Source of the DNA: Wenyingzhuangia sp. 2_MG-2023
GTDB taxonomy: Bacteria > Bacteroidota > Bacteroidia > Flavobacteriales > Flavobacteriaceae
DNA: 64,000 nucleotides
Direction: 5' to 3'
Assembly (NCBI RefSeq): GCF_030548295.1
Contig: NZ_JAUOSB010000001.1
Span: 434,001 to 498,000 of the forward strand
Shown: positions 26,707 to 35,828 of the stretch, in pieces
Layout of the letters: the number at the start of each line of letters is the position of its first letter
Numbering within the stretch: position 1 is the first letter of the stretch
Notes under the pieces: generated by a model
Databases searched by the model: none
The model's input: only the letters and a program-made list of their open reading frames with translations
Told to the model about the DNA's origin: nothing
Made by a program: the position numbers and the translations under genes

Positions 26707-27507
26707 TTATAATTGTTGATTAAAAAAACGCAATGTATCTTTTATGTGTGTTTCCCAATAAACCCACTCATGTTTACCACTAAATTCCTCATAAACATGT
26801 GGAATATTAGCCGTCTCTAATTGTTGATGTAATGTTCTATTGTGCGCTATCAACAGATCATCCACACCACAATCAAAACGAACAGGAGGCAATAAAGTCT
26901 GATTTTTTTCCATCAAACTAAACACAGACTCATTTTCTATATTTTCTTGTTGATAATTCCCCAAACCTTCTTCTACAAACAATGCCATTTGTGGCAAATT
27001 TGTAATAGAACTATGTCCTGAAATCCCTTTAAATGTTTCTGGATATTTTGCTCCAATTCTTAACGCTCCATACCCTCCCATAGAAAGCCCTGAAATAAAA
27101 ACAGGTGAATTGACTGTAACTACATCTATATTTTCTCTAACAGCTGTAATCACGTCTTCTGCAATCCATTTTTCAAAGTCTAAACTATTGTGAGGTAGGT
27201 AAGCCGAACCATCACCCCAAAGACCATCAGAGGGCATGGCAATAATCATCGGTTCAATTTCCTTATCCTCTATCATTTTTTGAGCAGTTCTATGAACTCC
27301 TGCTTTTTGAGACCAAATCCAAGCACTTCCATACACTCCGTGCATTAAAACAACCAACGGAGTATCTTTTGACAATGTTACATTAGGCACAAACAAACAA
27401 ATGTCTCCTCTCCCTTTTAAATTGGATGTTTTTACTGTGATAAATCTTAAATTATCCGATTCGAATCTAGGATCTGATATTTCCGTTGTTTTAAATTTAG
27501 AATCCAT
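26707..27507 (-). CDS. Cytosolic esterase D / S-formylglutathione-hydrolase-like protein
   Basis: Alpha/beta hydrolase of the esterase D family (PF00756 type), 266 residues. The nucleophile is Ser142 in GLSMGGYGALR, the acid is in FDCGVDD (about 216) and the base is His246 in SGKHEW. There is no signal peptide, so it acts in the cytosol, unlike secreted carbohydrate esterases. It is the last gene of the P450 operon, 4 bases after GH2. Because the P450 should release formaldehyde, an S-formyl-thiol hydrolase role next to the dehydrogenase is attractive. Deacetylation of sugars is the alternative. Confidence 0.78.
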   Translation of the reverse strand: MDSKFKTTEISDPRFESDNLRFITVKTSNLKGRGDICLFVPNVTLSKDTPLVVLMHGVYGSAWIWSQKAGVHRTAQKMIEDKEIEPMIIAMPSDGLWGDGSAYLPHNSLDFEKWIAEDVITAVRENIDVVTVNSPVFISGLSMGGYGALRIGAKYPETFKGISGHSSITNLPQMALFVEEGLGNYQQENIENESVFSLMEKNQTLLPPVRFDCGVDDLLIAHNRTLHQQLETANIPHVYEEFSGKHEWVYWETHIKDTLRFFNQQL

Positions 27508-27511
27508 TTTT

Positions 27512-30013
27512 TTAGTGTATTTCTAGTGCTGTACTTATTGCTTTTAACTTTTTTGTGGTTGTTTTTAATGTCACTACTCCTTTTTGATTGGATTGCACAA
27601 AAATTACTGCCTGACCATTAAAAAACTTACGTTTGGGTTTTGACAAGTTTTGCATGTTTACAGGATCTCCATTTCCTGAAGCTAAAAATGTAGCAGCTCC
27701 ACTTACTTCTATGTCCATATTTTCATTAAAGTGAGGACACAAATTTCCTTCTTTATCAACTACAGAAACTACATACACGCCTACCTCACCATTTTTAATC
27801 GTCTTAATTTCTGGCTGAATGGTAATATGATGTGGAGCACCAGCAGTAACTCTTATCGTTTCGGCTACTTTTTTACCTTTTTTGTTATAAGCTACTATTT
27901 TTGCTTCTCCTGGTTCGTAAACTACATTGTCCCATACAATTGCATAAGCCTTGGTTAAATCCCAGTTACCACCTCCAGAAGCTTCTACAGCAATATCTGT
28001 ATTCTCAAAATTTAATTTCGCCAATGGTTTTTTAGTTTGTACTCCATAACTTTTACCATTTACAAACAGCTCTGCTTTATCATAAGATGTGTAACAAACT
28101 ACTGGAAAAGAGGTTACATTTAGCTCTGGCCAAGTCCAATGTGGAAAAAAGTGTAATACTTCTTTGTCTTTTCTCCATTGTGTTTGATACAAATAAAATT
28201 TATCTTTTTCCAAACCAACAAAATCAACGGGGGCAAAATAAGAACTTCTAGATTTTGCTTCATGATAAGGAGAGGGTTCACCTAAATAATCATAACCCGT
28301 CCAAACAAACTCTCCGTAAACGGTTGTGTTTTTTTCTTGAGATGCAAATTCCTTAAACGGAGGATATCCCCAAGGAACTTGAGTTGTTTCATAATTCCCA
28401 GGATGTCCATCTGCATATACTTTGGTGTTTAAAGAAGCCCCTCTTTTATTATGTAGTGTATCAAAAAAAACTGGAAATTTATAAGCATTACGAACACTTA
28501 CCGTTCCTCCTGTTTCACTAGCAAAAAACTTTAAATTAGGATATTCCTTTCTAATTTGTGCATAAATTCCAGGTTTGTAATTAAACGCGGCTACATCTAC
28601 TGTTAAAGCCATTCCACTTTTTAACGCGTTACCTGCCGAATTGAATCCAGCTGTTGTAGCACGTGTGGTGTCTAATGTCTTTACAATGTCATTTAAATAC
28701 TTGGTAATATGGTTAGGATCGTGTTTGTACTGCTCCATAATTTCGTTTCCAATACTCCACATCATCACACCTGGATGATTTCTATCTCTTAAAATCATAT
28801 CTGTCAAATCGGTTTTTGCCCACTTGTCAAAATGTTTAGAGTATCCGTTTATTACTTTACCAAGTTGCCATTCATCAAAAGCTTCATCAATAGCTAACAA
28901 ACCTAAAGAATCACACACATCTAAAGCCTCTGGTGCTGGTGGGTTGTGAGAAAAACGAATGGCGTTTACACCCATTTCTTTCATTTTAAGCATTTGTCTT
29001 ACAAACAATTCTTTGTGAAACGCTGCTCCTGTAGGTCCTAAATCATGATGCATGTTTACTCCTTGAAATCTTATTTTTTTATCATTCAAATAAAACCCAT
29101 CTACTTCATAACGAACAGTACGGATTCCGAACACTGTTTTGTAGGTATCAATTTCTGAATCTCCTTTAAAAATAGTTGTTTTTAAAGCATACAAATTCGG
29201 ATTTTCTAGACTCCACAAATCTGGTCTTGAAATTTTAAATTCTTCTTTTAACGTTTTTTTATTTTTGATAGTGATTTCTTGACTTTTAGCAGCAACCACC
29301 TTTCCTTTAGTATTGACTATTTCATTTTTAACGGTATAAGTTCCATTTCCTAACACCTCTACTCTTAAATTAGCAATGGCTTTTCTTTTACTAACTACAG
29401 GAGTGGTTACAAAAGTTCCCCACGTTTTTACATGTGTATTGTTGGTTTTAATAACTGATACTTTTCGGTACAAACCAGCTCCTGGATACCAACGAGATTG
29501 AGAGTTGTAATTTTCTAATCTTACAGCAATAGAATTATCACCAGGCTTTAAAAACTGAGTAATATCAAAATGAAAAGAAATATAACCAAAAGGTCTTTCT
29601 CCTACATAATGTCCATTAACGTAAACCTTGGCATTGCTCATTGCTCCATCAAATAACAACTGAACTTTTTCTTTTAAATCTGCTGATGAAACTTGGTGTT
29701 TGGTTCTGTACCAACCTACCCCAACATATGGCAAAGCACCACTCCTACCGTGGCGATATCTTGGTTTTGATTCCCCATCCTGAATTACCATAGTTAATTG
29801 TATATCGTTGGCAAAATCAAAATCTCCATGAGCAGCCCAGTCGTGAGGTACGGTTACATTTTCCCAATCCGCATCGTTAAATTTTTCTTGAAAAGCTGCA
29901 CCATAATCATAATTGGTAAATTTCCAGTTTTTTAACAACTCAACAGTTCTACTTTGAGCCATCATTAACTGGAAAGAAGAAATTAAAAGAATTATTGATA
30001 TGTATTTTTTCAT
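27512..30013 (-). CDS. Glycoside hydrolase family 2, beta-galactosidase-like
   Basis: An 833-residue exported GH2 enzyme with signal peptide (QLMMAQ). Sugar-binding and immunoglobulin-like domains (about 22-300) precede the TIM barrel. The acid/base is Glu424 in WSIGNEIME and the nucleophile is Glu500 in FFASETGG; RFSHNPPAPEALDVCDSLG is the usual barrel start. C-terminal beta domains follow, as in the DUF4982-containing group. In an agar/porphyran setting it would release galactose from oligosaccharide ends. It lies 21 bases after GH16. Confidence 0.9.
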   Translation of the reverse strand: MKKYISIILLISSFQLMMAQSRTVELLKNWKFTNYDYGAAFQEKFNDADWENVTVPHDWAAHGDFDFANDIQLTMVIQDGESKPRYRHGRSGALPYVGVGWYRTKHQVSSADLKEKVQLLFDGAMSNAKVYVNGHYVGERPFGYISFHFDITQFLKPGDNSIAVRLENYNSQSRWYPGAGLYRKVSVIKTNNTHVKTWGTFVTTPVVSKRKAIANLRVEVLGNGTYTVKNEIVNTKGKVVAAKSQEITIKNKKTLKEEFKISRPDLWSLENPNLYALKTTIFKGDSEIDTYKTVFGIRTVRYEVDGFYLNDKKIRFQGVNMHHDLGPTGAAFHKELFVRQMLKMKEMGVNAIRFSHNPPAPEALDVCDSLGLLAIDEAFDEWQLGKVINGYSKHFDKWAKTDLTDMILRDRNHPGVMMWSIGNEIMEQYKHDPNHITKYLNDIVKTLDTTRATTAGFNSAGNALKSGMALTVDVAAFNYKPGIYAQIRKEYPNLKFFASETGGTVSVRNAYKFPVFFDTLHNKRGASLNTKVYADGHPGNYETTQVPWGYPPFKEFASQEKNTTVYGEFVWTGYDYLGEPSPYHEAKSRSSYFAPVDFVGLEKDKFYLYQTQWRKDKEVLHFFPHWTWPELNVTSFPVVCYTSYDKAELFVNGKSYGVQTKKPLAKLNFENTDIAVEASGGGNWDLTKAYAIVWDNVVYEPGEAKIVAYNKKGKKVAETIRVTAGAPHHITIQPEIKTIKNGEVGVYVVSVVDKEGNLCPHFNENMDIEVSGAATFLASGNGDPVNMQNLSKPKRKFFNGQAVIFVQSNQKGVVTLKTTTKKLKAISTALEIH

Positions 30014-30034
30014 ACTTTGATTTTTTTGAAATGA

Positions 30035-30901
30035 TTATTTGTTACTATCCTCTAATTTGTACGTACGGATGTAATCTATATATGCTGTTCTATCTTTTTT
30101 ATTTGCACTTGCTACCTTTCCTCCGTCTTTAGGAATAGGATTCCAATCATAACTTTCTATAGAAAAATGCAAAAATAATTGTTGATCAAAATCTACAGGT
30201 GGTTTTAAAGTATACTGATATTCACCATCCAGATAAAAAAGTAATTCGGTGGGACTTTTCCACCAACACCCATAAGTATAAAACTTCTCTGAATTTTTTA
30301 TTTCGGGAATTTTCATCCCCTGACTTCTGGTTGATTCATTACATGTAGTCTTTCTATGAATGGTATTAGAATGCATTATTTTATTCCAATTCTTTCCCCA
30401 TTCTTCTGCCAAAGGAGATACAGAACCTATAGATTCTGTAATATCTATTTCGTGTTTTTTTCCACAAACACCTCTAGACATCAACCAAAAACCACCTCCC
30501 ATTTCCGTTTTGCTCATCTTAAATTTACTTTCAAAATAATGTCCATACGAAACAGCTTCTTTGGCACGAATAATTCCCCCGTAATAATTATACGTAGCAG
30601 GTGTTTTGTATTTGTGACTTACAAAAGTTTGATCTAATTGACCTACCTCTATGGTCATGTAGCCTTTTTTTATTGCAATTGAACTTTCTTTGAACAATGC
30701 TGGAGGTCTACCAATCCAACCAAAATCTGGATGTTTTTCTGGATCTGCTATCCATTTCTTTTTATCTAATTTTTCTCCTTTAAATTCATCCGAAAGATTT
30801 TCCATCAACTTCCATGATTTTCCTTTGGGAGCTTTTATTTGAGCTATAGACACACTTGATAACAAAACAAAAACCAAACCTAAAACAGCTATATTTTTCA
30901 T
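30035..30901 (-). CDS. Glycoside hydrolase family 16 (agarase/porphyranase-like)
   Basis: A 288-residue exported beta-jelly-roll enzyme with a signal peptide (SSVSIAQ). The GH16 active site is HEIDITES, giving nucleophile Glu151, Asp153 and acid/base Glu156. LSDEFKGEKLDKKKW and GRPPALFKESSIAI resemble the beta-agarase and beta-porphyranase branch more than laminarinases. There is no carbohydrate-binding module or T9SS tail. Agarase versus porphyranase cannot be settled by eye. It lies 4 bases after the dehydrogenase gene. Confidence 0.88.
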   Translation of the reverse strand: MKNIAVLGLVFVLLSSVSIAQIKAPKGKSWKLMENLSDEFKGEKLDKKKWIADPEKHPDFGWIGRPPALFKESSIAIKKGYMTIEVGQLDQTFVSHKYKTPATYNYYGGIIRAKEAVSYGHYFESKFKMSKTEMGGGFWLMSRGVCGKKHEIDITESIGSVSPLAEEWGKNWNKIMHSNTIHRKTTCNESTRSQGMKIPEIKNSEKFYTYGCWWKSPTELLFYLDGEYQYTLKPPVDFDQQLFLHFSIESYDWNPIPKDGGKVASANKKDRTAYIDYIRTYKLEDSNK

Positions 30902-30905
30902 GAAT

Positions 30906-32033
30906 TTAGTTTTTAAAAGTAATCACTCCTTTGGCATTTTTACCACTTAACATATCTGCAAAAGCTTGTTCTAAATTATCTAACGTATAGGTATTGGTAA
31001 TCATTTCATCCAACATCAAATCTCCTTTGTCATACAAAGCCTCTAATTTTGGAAAATCTATTTCTGGTCTTGCTGCACCATACAATGGGTTGATGTATTT
31101 TTTATCCCACTCAAACAAACGCATATCTACGGTAATTTCTTCTTCAATTCCGCTCACTTGAACCGCAGTACCTGCATTACGAATCATTGCCAAAGGAGCA
31201 ACTCCCAAAGCAGGAACGGCAGTACATTCAAAAGCAAAATCTGCTCCTCTTCCTTCTGTCATCGTTTTCACTATTTCAGCTGCTTGCATCAAACCTTTGT
31301 CCTTTTTATCAGCTAAAATCACATCTGTAGCTCCAAATTCCTGAGCCATTTTTAGACGATTTTCGTTAATATCTATCGCAATAATTTTTGCAGCTCCCGA
31401 AATTCTAGCCGCCTGAATTACATTTAATCCAACACCACCTGTACCTAAAACAACTACCGAACTACCGAACGTTACTTTTGCCGTGTTAAATACCGATCCA
31501 CAACCCGTCATTACTCCACAACAAACAATAGAGGCCGACTCAAAAGACAATTTTTTACTCTGCTTTTTTACCACTGCTGATGAGCGTACCAGAGTATATT
31601 CTGATAACGTTCCAATATTAAAAGAACGCTCAATAGGTTCTCCATTCCAAGTAGTTCCTTCTATTGCTACATGTCCGCCTGGCAATTTACCAGCATGATT
31701 TGCAATTACAGGAGAATTATTTTCACAAATATGTTGGTTTCCTTCTTGACACTGAAAACAGCTATAACAAGGAGTTGCCCAATTTAAAATTACCTCATCC
31801 CCCACTTTAACATTTTCTACAGCCTCACCAACAGCAGTCACAATACCTGCACCTTCATGCCCTAAAACAATAGGCATTCCCCAGGTTAACGAATCATGGT
31901 CAGTATGACACAAGCCAGAGGCCATCATTTTAACCAAAACCTCGTCTCCTTTAGGTTGATTTACTTTTATATTTTCTATTGTAAATTTCCCATCTCCTAT
32001 AGAAATGGCTGCTTTGCATTCAATAACACTCAT
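30906..32033 (-). CDS. Zinc-dependent class III-like alcohol dehydrogenase
   Basis: A medium-chain dehydrogenase of 375 residues. Catalytic zinc ligands are Cys42 (GLCHTDHD), His59/Glu60 (GHEGAG) and probably Cys172; the structural zinc site is Cys89, Cys92, Cys95 and Cys103. The nucleotide fold has GTGGVGLN near 197-204. The form is near the class III (formaldehyde-active) branch. Dehydrogenases beside the P450 of porphyran-degrading Bacteroidota have been tied to use of 6-O-methyl-galactose. It lies 13 bases after the reductase gene, so a role in formaldehyde or sugar oxidation is inferred. Confidence 0.88.
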   Translation of the reverse strand: MSVIECKAAISIGDGKFTIENIKVNQPKGDEVLVKMMASGLCHTDHDSLTWGMPIVLGHEGAGIVTAVGEAVENVKVGDEVILNWATPCYSCFQCQEGNQHICENNSPVIANHAGKLPGGHVAIEGTTWNGEPIERSFNIGTLSEYTLVRSSAVVKKQSKKLSFESASIVCCGVMTGCGSVFNTAKVTFGSSVVVLGTGGVGLNVIQAARISGAAKIIAIDINENRLKMAQEFGATDVILADKKDKGLMQAAEIVKTMTEGRGADFAFECTAVPALGVAPLAMIRNAGTAVQVSGIEEEITVDMRLFEWDKKYINPLYGAARPEIDFPKLEALYDKGDLMLDEMITNTYTLDNLEQAFADMLSGKNAKGVITFKN

Positions 32034-32046
32034 TTTCTGATTTTTT

Positions 32047-33279
32047 TTAGTTTACAACTATCGTTTTTAAATCTGACTCTGCATTGGCTAATTTTTCTTT
32101 ATCTAAAATTGCATTTGCTTTGATGTACTTAGTTCCAAAAACATAACTTTTTGCATTGTTGATGGAATCTACAGCCAACAACCTGTCTCCTTTAAAATAC
32201 CAAATAGAAAATTTATTTTCATCTTCAAACCTTACGACAGAATTATCAAAACCTTGAGACAATCCCACAATTTGTAATTTGATATCGTATTGATCTGACC
32301 AAAACCAAGGCAAAGCATTATAAACTGTTGGTTTTCCACAAATATTGGCTGCGGCAACTTTAGCCTGATCCACAGCATTTTGCACCGATTCTAATCTTAC
32401 AAAAGCATTGTACAATTTGTTATAATGATAGGTACAATCACCAATGGCATACACCCCCTCTTCAGATGTTTTGGCTGTTGGATCTACTTCAATTCCATTA
32501 TTTATAACAATCCCTACTTCCGAAGCCAACTCTGTATTTACTTTAATTCCAACTCCAATAATAATTACATCCGCCTCATAAGAAGAACCATCTGCACAAA
32601 TTACCGTGTTTTTATTTCCGTTTGTTTTTATTTCTGTAACCCCTTTATTTACACAAATATGCACACCATAATCCGTATGTATTTTTGTGAAAAAGGTTGA
32701 CAAATAAGGAGTCGTAACACGTGCTAATATTCTTTCTTCACGCTCTAAAACCGTAACATTTGCACCCAGTTTTTTTAATGATGCTGCTGTTTCTAAACCA
32801 ATATACCCTCCTCCAATAACTACAATTTTCTTTTGCTCACTTGCATGAAAAGCTTTTCGGATGTTTGCAACATCCGTAGCGTTACGTAAAGTAAACACGT
32901 TTTTTGCTTGTTGAATTCCTTGAATTGGTGGCACAAAAGCTCTTGCTCCAGTAGCTAAAACCAACACATCATAAGATTGAATGGTTCCATCATTTAGCTC
33001 AATCGTTTTAGCCTCTTTATCTATTTTAGAGACTACTTTTCCTAAAGACAACGTAATATTATCTTTCTCGTAGCTCTCTATAGGTTTTAGCAAATTGTTT
33101 TGAATGCTATCTTCTAGCTCCAAATATTTTTTGGATAACGGAGGTCTGTGGTAAGGAATGGTTTCATCTTTATCAAACAAAACAATGTTTCCTTGCCAAC
33201 CTTCTTTACGCAATGCAAAAGCAAAATTTACTCCAGCATGACTTGCTCCAATAACAACACATGTTTTGGTGTTAGACAT
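32047..33279 (-). CDS. Ferredoxin reductase (putidaredoxin-reductase type)
   Basis: A FAD- and NAD(P)H-dependent reductase of 410 residues. The FAD-binding motif is VIGASHAG at about 9-16, the NAD motif is VVIGGGYIGLETAASLKKLG near 150-170, and the second FAD motif is GVYAIGDCTYHYN. The form matches class I P450 electron-transfer reductases. It lies between the ferredoxin (16 bases) and the dehydrogenase, so it feeds electrons to the adjacent ferredoxin and P450. Confidence 0.93.
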   Translation of the reverse strand: MSNTKTCVVIGASHAGVNFAFALRKEGWQGNIVLFDKDETIPYHRPPLSKKYLELEDSIQNNLLKPIESYEKDNITLSLGKVVSKIDKEAKTIELNDGTIQSYDVLVLATGARAFVPPIQGIQQAKNVFTLRNATDVANIRKAFHASEQKKIVVIGGGYIGLETAASLKKLGANVTVLEREERILARVTTPYLSTFFTKIHTDYGVHICVNKGVTEIKTNGNKNTVICADGSSYEADVIIIGVGIKVNTELASEVGIVINNGIEVDPTAKTSEEGVYAIGDCTYHYNKLYNAFVRLESVQNAVDQAKVAAANICGKPTVYNALPWFWSDQYDIKLQIVGLSQGFDNSVVRFEDENKFSIWYFKGDRLLAVDSINNAKSYVFGTKYIKANAILDKEKLANAESDLKTIVVN

Positions 33280-33295
33280 TTTTATGAAGTTTTAA

Positions 33296-33604
33296 TTATT
33301 TAGCAACAGTTAACTCTATTCCATCAATAGCTTCTGAAATTTCAATTTGACAACACAAACGACTGAATTCATTTGCTTCATCGGCCAATTCTAACATGTC
33401 TGTCTCTATCTCGCTTGCATCCCCAACTTTTTCTAAATCTTTTTCTGCCACAAATACATGACAAGTAGCGCAAGAGCACACACCTCCACAATCTCCATCA
33501 ATTCCACTTACTCCATTGTTTACTGCCAATTGCATTACACTTCCAGAAGCTCCTTCTAAAGTTACTTTTTCATTATCGCTAGTGATAAAAGTTATTTTTG
33601 CCAT
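33296..33604 (-). CDS. [2Fe-2S] ferredoxin (putidaredoxin/adrenodoxin type)
   Basis: A 102-residue ferredoxin. The cluster ligands are Cys39, Cys45, Cys48 (C-x5-C-x2-C in DGDCGGVCSCATCHVF) and one of the tandem Cys84/85 in SRLCCQI. This spacing defines the vertebrate/putidaredoxin class that serves P450 monooxygenases. It sits between its reductase and the P450 in one operon. An extra Cys43 inside the loop is also present. Confidence 0.95.
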   Translation of the reverse strand: MAKITFITSDNEKVTLEGASGSVMQLAVNNGVSGIDGDCGGVCSCATCHVFVAEKDLEKVGDASEIETDMLELADEANEFSRLCCQIEISEAIDGIELTVAK

Positions 33605-33632
33605 AATCTTTATTTTTTATTGTGTTGTATTC

Positions 33633-34796
33633 TTAGTATTTATTAAACTTAACGGTGATAGCATTGTACCCTACTTTTCTATCAAACTCTCCCAATTCTT
33701 CTATATTTTCATCTGTATTGATGATATCCATAGAGGCTACCTTTTCTGCTAAAATTCCTAAAAGTGTTCTCATAATCTGACGAGCATGTGTAGCCCCCAA
33801 ACAATTATGTGTACCAAAACCAAAACTTACATGTGGATTCATTTTTCTATCAAAATCTACTTCGTTTGGATTTTCAAATACCGCAGCATCTCTGTTTGCT
33901 GAAGCCCAACATAAAGAAACTCTTGTGTCTGCTTTAATTGCATGTTCACAAACCTGTGTATCTTCCGTAACTACTCTACCCATGTGTGTTAAAGGAGCAA
34001 AATAACGAATCAACTCCTCTACAGCATTGTTGATCATTTCTGGATTTTCTTTAATTGCATGTAACGATTTAGGGTGTTCTGAAAAATAAGCGATGGAATT
34101 TGTCAATGCATTGATAACCGTATCTCTACCTCCTGCAAAAGTTAAAATCATGATTCCTTTTACTTCTTCATGCGTTAATTTTTTTCCGTTTACCTCGGAA
34201 CCTAACAACACTGAATACAAATCTTCTCCAGGATTTTTTGCTGCTTCTATAATTCGTTCATCAATGTAATTGTATAGAATATTTGCTTTGTCAGCATCCA
34301 AACTTTCACCTTCACTTCTAAACACATGCGTTCCCCAAGAAATCCAAGTTTCAGATTCTGAAAAAGGAGTATTTAACAAAAGGGTCAAGGCTCTAGATTG
34401 TAATTTCAAAGAAAAATCTCTTACGACCTCTACCTCATCCTTATTTAGAACTTCATCAACCAAAGCTGAAATTTGTTTGTGCAGTTTTTCTTGATATGCT
34501 GGTTCATTTGGTCTTTTAAACCATCCATCTAGCAAGCTTCTAAACTCTTTATGCAAAGGAGGATCTACTTCAAAAGGAATTTGTCTAGTATCTCTAATTT
34601 TTACTTCTGATGGAATTACAATACGTCCTACTTCTTCTCCACCCGACTGAAAGGTTTTCCAATTGTGTGCTGTTTTTCTAACATCTTTGTGACGTAGTAA
34701 AATAGTAACTGGATCGTTCTGATCGTCCATATGCCCATAACCCTTTTCTACTCTTGCTTTTTCAAAAGGATCTGAAAGTTTGCTTTTATCCATCAT
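33633..34796 (-). CDS. Cytochrome P450, probable 6-O-methyl-D-galactose demethylase (CYP236-like)
   Basis: Soluble bacterial P450 of 387 residues. The I-helix motif is AGGRDT (221-226), ExxR is E261-R264, and the haem loop is FGFGTHNCLG with the Cys332 ligand. With its ferredoxin and reductase it forms a class I system. The setting with GH16, GH2 and a zinc dehydrogenase is that of the CYP236 enzymes of agarolytic marine Bacteroidota, which oxidise 6-O-methyl-D-galactose to galactose and formaldehyde. It is the first gene of the seven-gene operon. Substrate assignment is by context. Confidence 0.85.
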   Translation of the reverse strand: MMDKSKLSDPFEKARVEKGYGHMDDQNDPVTILLRHKDVRKTAHNWKTFQSGGEEVGRIVIPSEVKIRDTRQIPFEVDPPLHKEFRSLLDGWFKRPNEPAYQEKLHKQISALVDEVLNKDEVEVVRDFSLKLQSRALTLLLNTPFSESETWISWGTHVFRSEGESLDADKANILYNYIDERIIEAAKNPGEDLYSVLLGSEVNGKKLTHEEVKGIMILTFAGGRDTVINALTNSIAYFSEHPKSLHAIKENPEMINNAVEELIRYFAPLTHMGRVVTEDTQVCEHAIKADTRVSLCWASANRDAAVFENPNEVDFDRKMNPHVSFGFGTHNCLGATHARQIMRTLLGILAEKVASMDIINTDENIEELGEFDRKVGYNAITVKFNKY

Positions 34797-34854
34797 ATCA
34801 TCAAAATATTTTTCACAAAATTGATATTATTATTCCTTGCATATTTTTCTAATA

Positions 34855-34884
34855 TTGTCTATTATTTGAACTATATTAACTTTG
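34855..34884 (+). promoter_or_regulatory. Promoter of the AraC-type regulator
   Basis: TTG (34855-34857) is spaced by exactly 19 bases from TAACTTTG (34877-34884), a match to the Bacteroidota TTG-N19-TAnnTTTG promoter. It lies about 39 bases upstream of the TTG start codon, in the divergent gap with the P450 gene. Confidence 0.65.
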
Positions 34885-34922
34885 TGGTAGGTTTTAATAA
34901 CAATCCTGTGAATTAAATTGAT

Positions 34923-35777
34923 TTGAAAGCAATAAAACAACAAATATCTCAACAAGCCAATCAATCATTTACCGTAAGTGAATTTGAAAAACCTTATTTT
35001 GATTCTCCTTGGCATTTTCATACAGAATACGAACTTACCTACGTACATAAAGGTTACGGAACTCGATTTGTAGGTGCTAGTGCAGAATTGTTTCAAGAAG
35101 GGGATATGGTTCTAATTGGTACCTGTGTTCCTCATTACTGGAGGTGTGACGAAGATCATTATCAAGACAACGGATTGTCCGCTCACAGTATTGTAATTCA
35201 GTTCAAACCCGAATTGTTTTTTCACACAGAATTACCCGAAATGGATGCTATTAGATTGTTGCTAAAAAAATCTGCAAGTGGTGTAGCCTTCCAATTTTCT
35301 AAAACTTATCAAGATACTTTTTTTGCTATTTTAAAAAAGACTGGATTTGAACAATTGATGGAATTTTACAATTTGTTACATCAAATGAGTAAAGATAAAA
35401 GTCAAAGACTGCTGTCCATTTCTTTTGATTCACAATTGTATCAAGCCAAAGACAGTAAAATATTTCAAGAAGTCATCAACTATATTTTTACGCACTTTAA
35501 AGACGAAATATCATTGATAAAAGTTTCTGAAAAAGTACACATGTCTACTCCCGCTTTTTGTAGGTATTTTAAAAAGAGAACTCAAAAAACTTTTACAGAA
35601 TATGTGAACAATCTTAGAATAGCACAGGCATCAAAATTATTGATAGAAACAGACATGAGTATTTCTCAAATTTGTTTTGAATGTGGCTATAATAGTTTGA
35701 GTTATTTTAACAGACAGTTTAAAAAACACAAGAAAATTGGTCCTAAAGAATACAAAAAACTTCATATTATTTCATAA
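34923..35777 (+). CDS. AraC-family transcriptional regulator
   Basis: A 284-residue regulator with an N-terminal cupin (SPWHFHTEYELTYVHKGYGTRFVG, a sugar-binding beta barrel) and a C-terminal double helix-turn-helix (about 185-284; ISLIKVSEKVHMSTPAFCRYFKKRTQ and ISQICFECGYNSLSYFNRQFKK). A TTG start is forced: an in-frame stop lies 9 bases upstream and no ATG is near. It is divergent from the P450 operon and most likely controls it in response to a sugar such as methyl-galactose (inference). Confidence 0.9.
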   Translation: MKAIKQQISQQANQSFTVSEFEKPYFDSPWHFHTEYELTYVHKGYGTRFVGASAELFQEGDMVLIGTCVPHYWRCDEDHYQDNGLSAHSIVIQFKPELFFHTELPEMDAIRLLLKKSASGVAFQFSKTYQDTFFAILKKTGFEQLMEFYNLLHQMSKDKSQRLLSISFDSQLYQAKDSKIFQEVINYIFTHFKDEISLIKVSEKVHMSTPAFCRYFKKRTQKTFTEYVNNLRIAQASKLLIETDMSISQICFECGYNSLSYFNRQFKKHKKIGPKEYKKLHIIS

Positions 35778-35813
35778 AAAAAACAGCTATAAAATCATAG
35801 CTGTTTTTTTTTA
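35776..35813. terminator. Bidirectional terminator between araC-type and aldo/keto reductase genes
   Basis: A perfect 15-bp stem (35777-35791 with 35798-35812) with a 6-base loop and 8-base A/T tracts lies between convergent genes. Confidence 0.9.
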
Positions 35814-35828
35814 TGTTTAAACGTTAAA

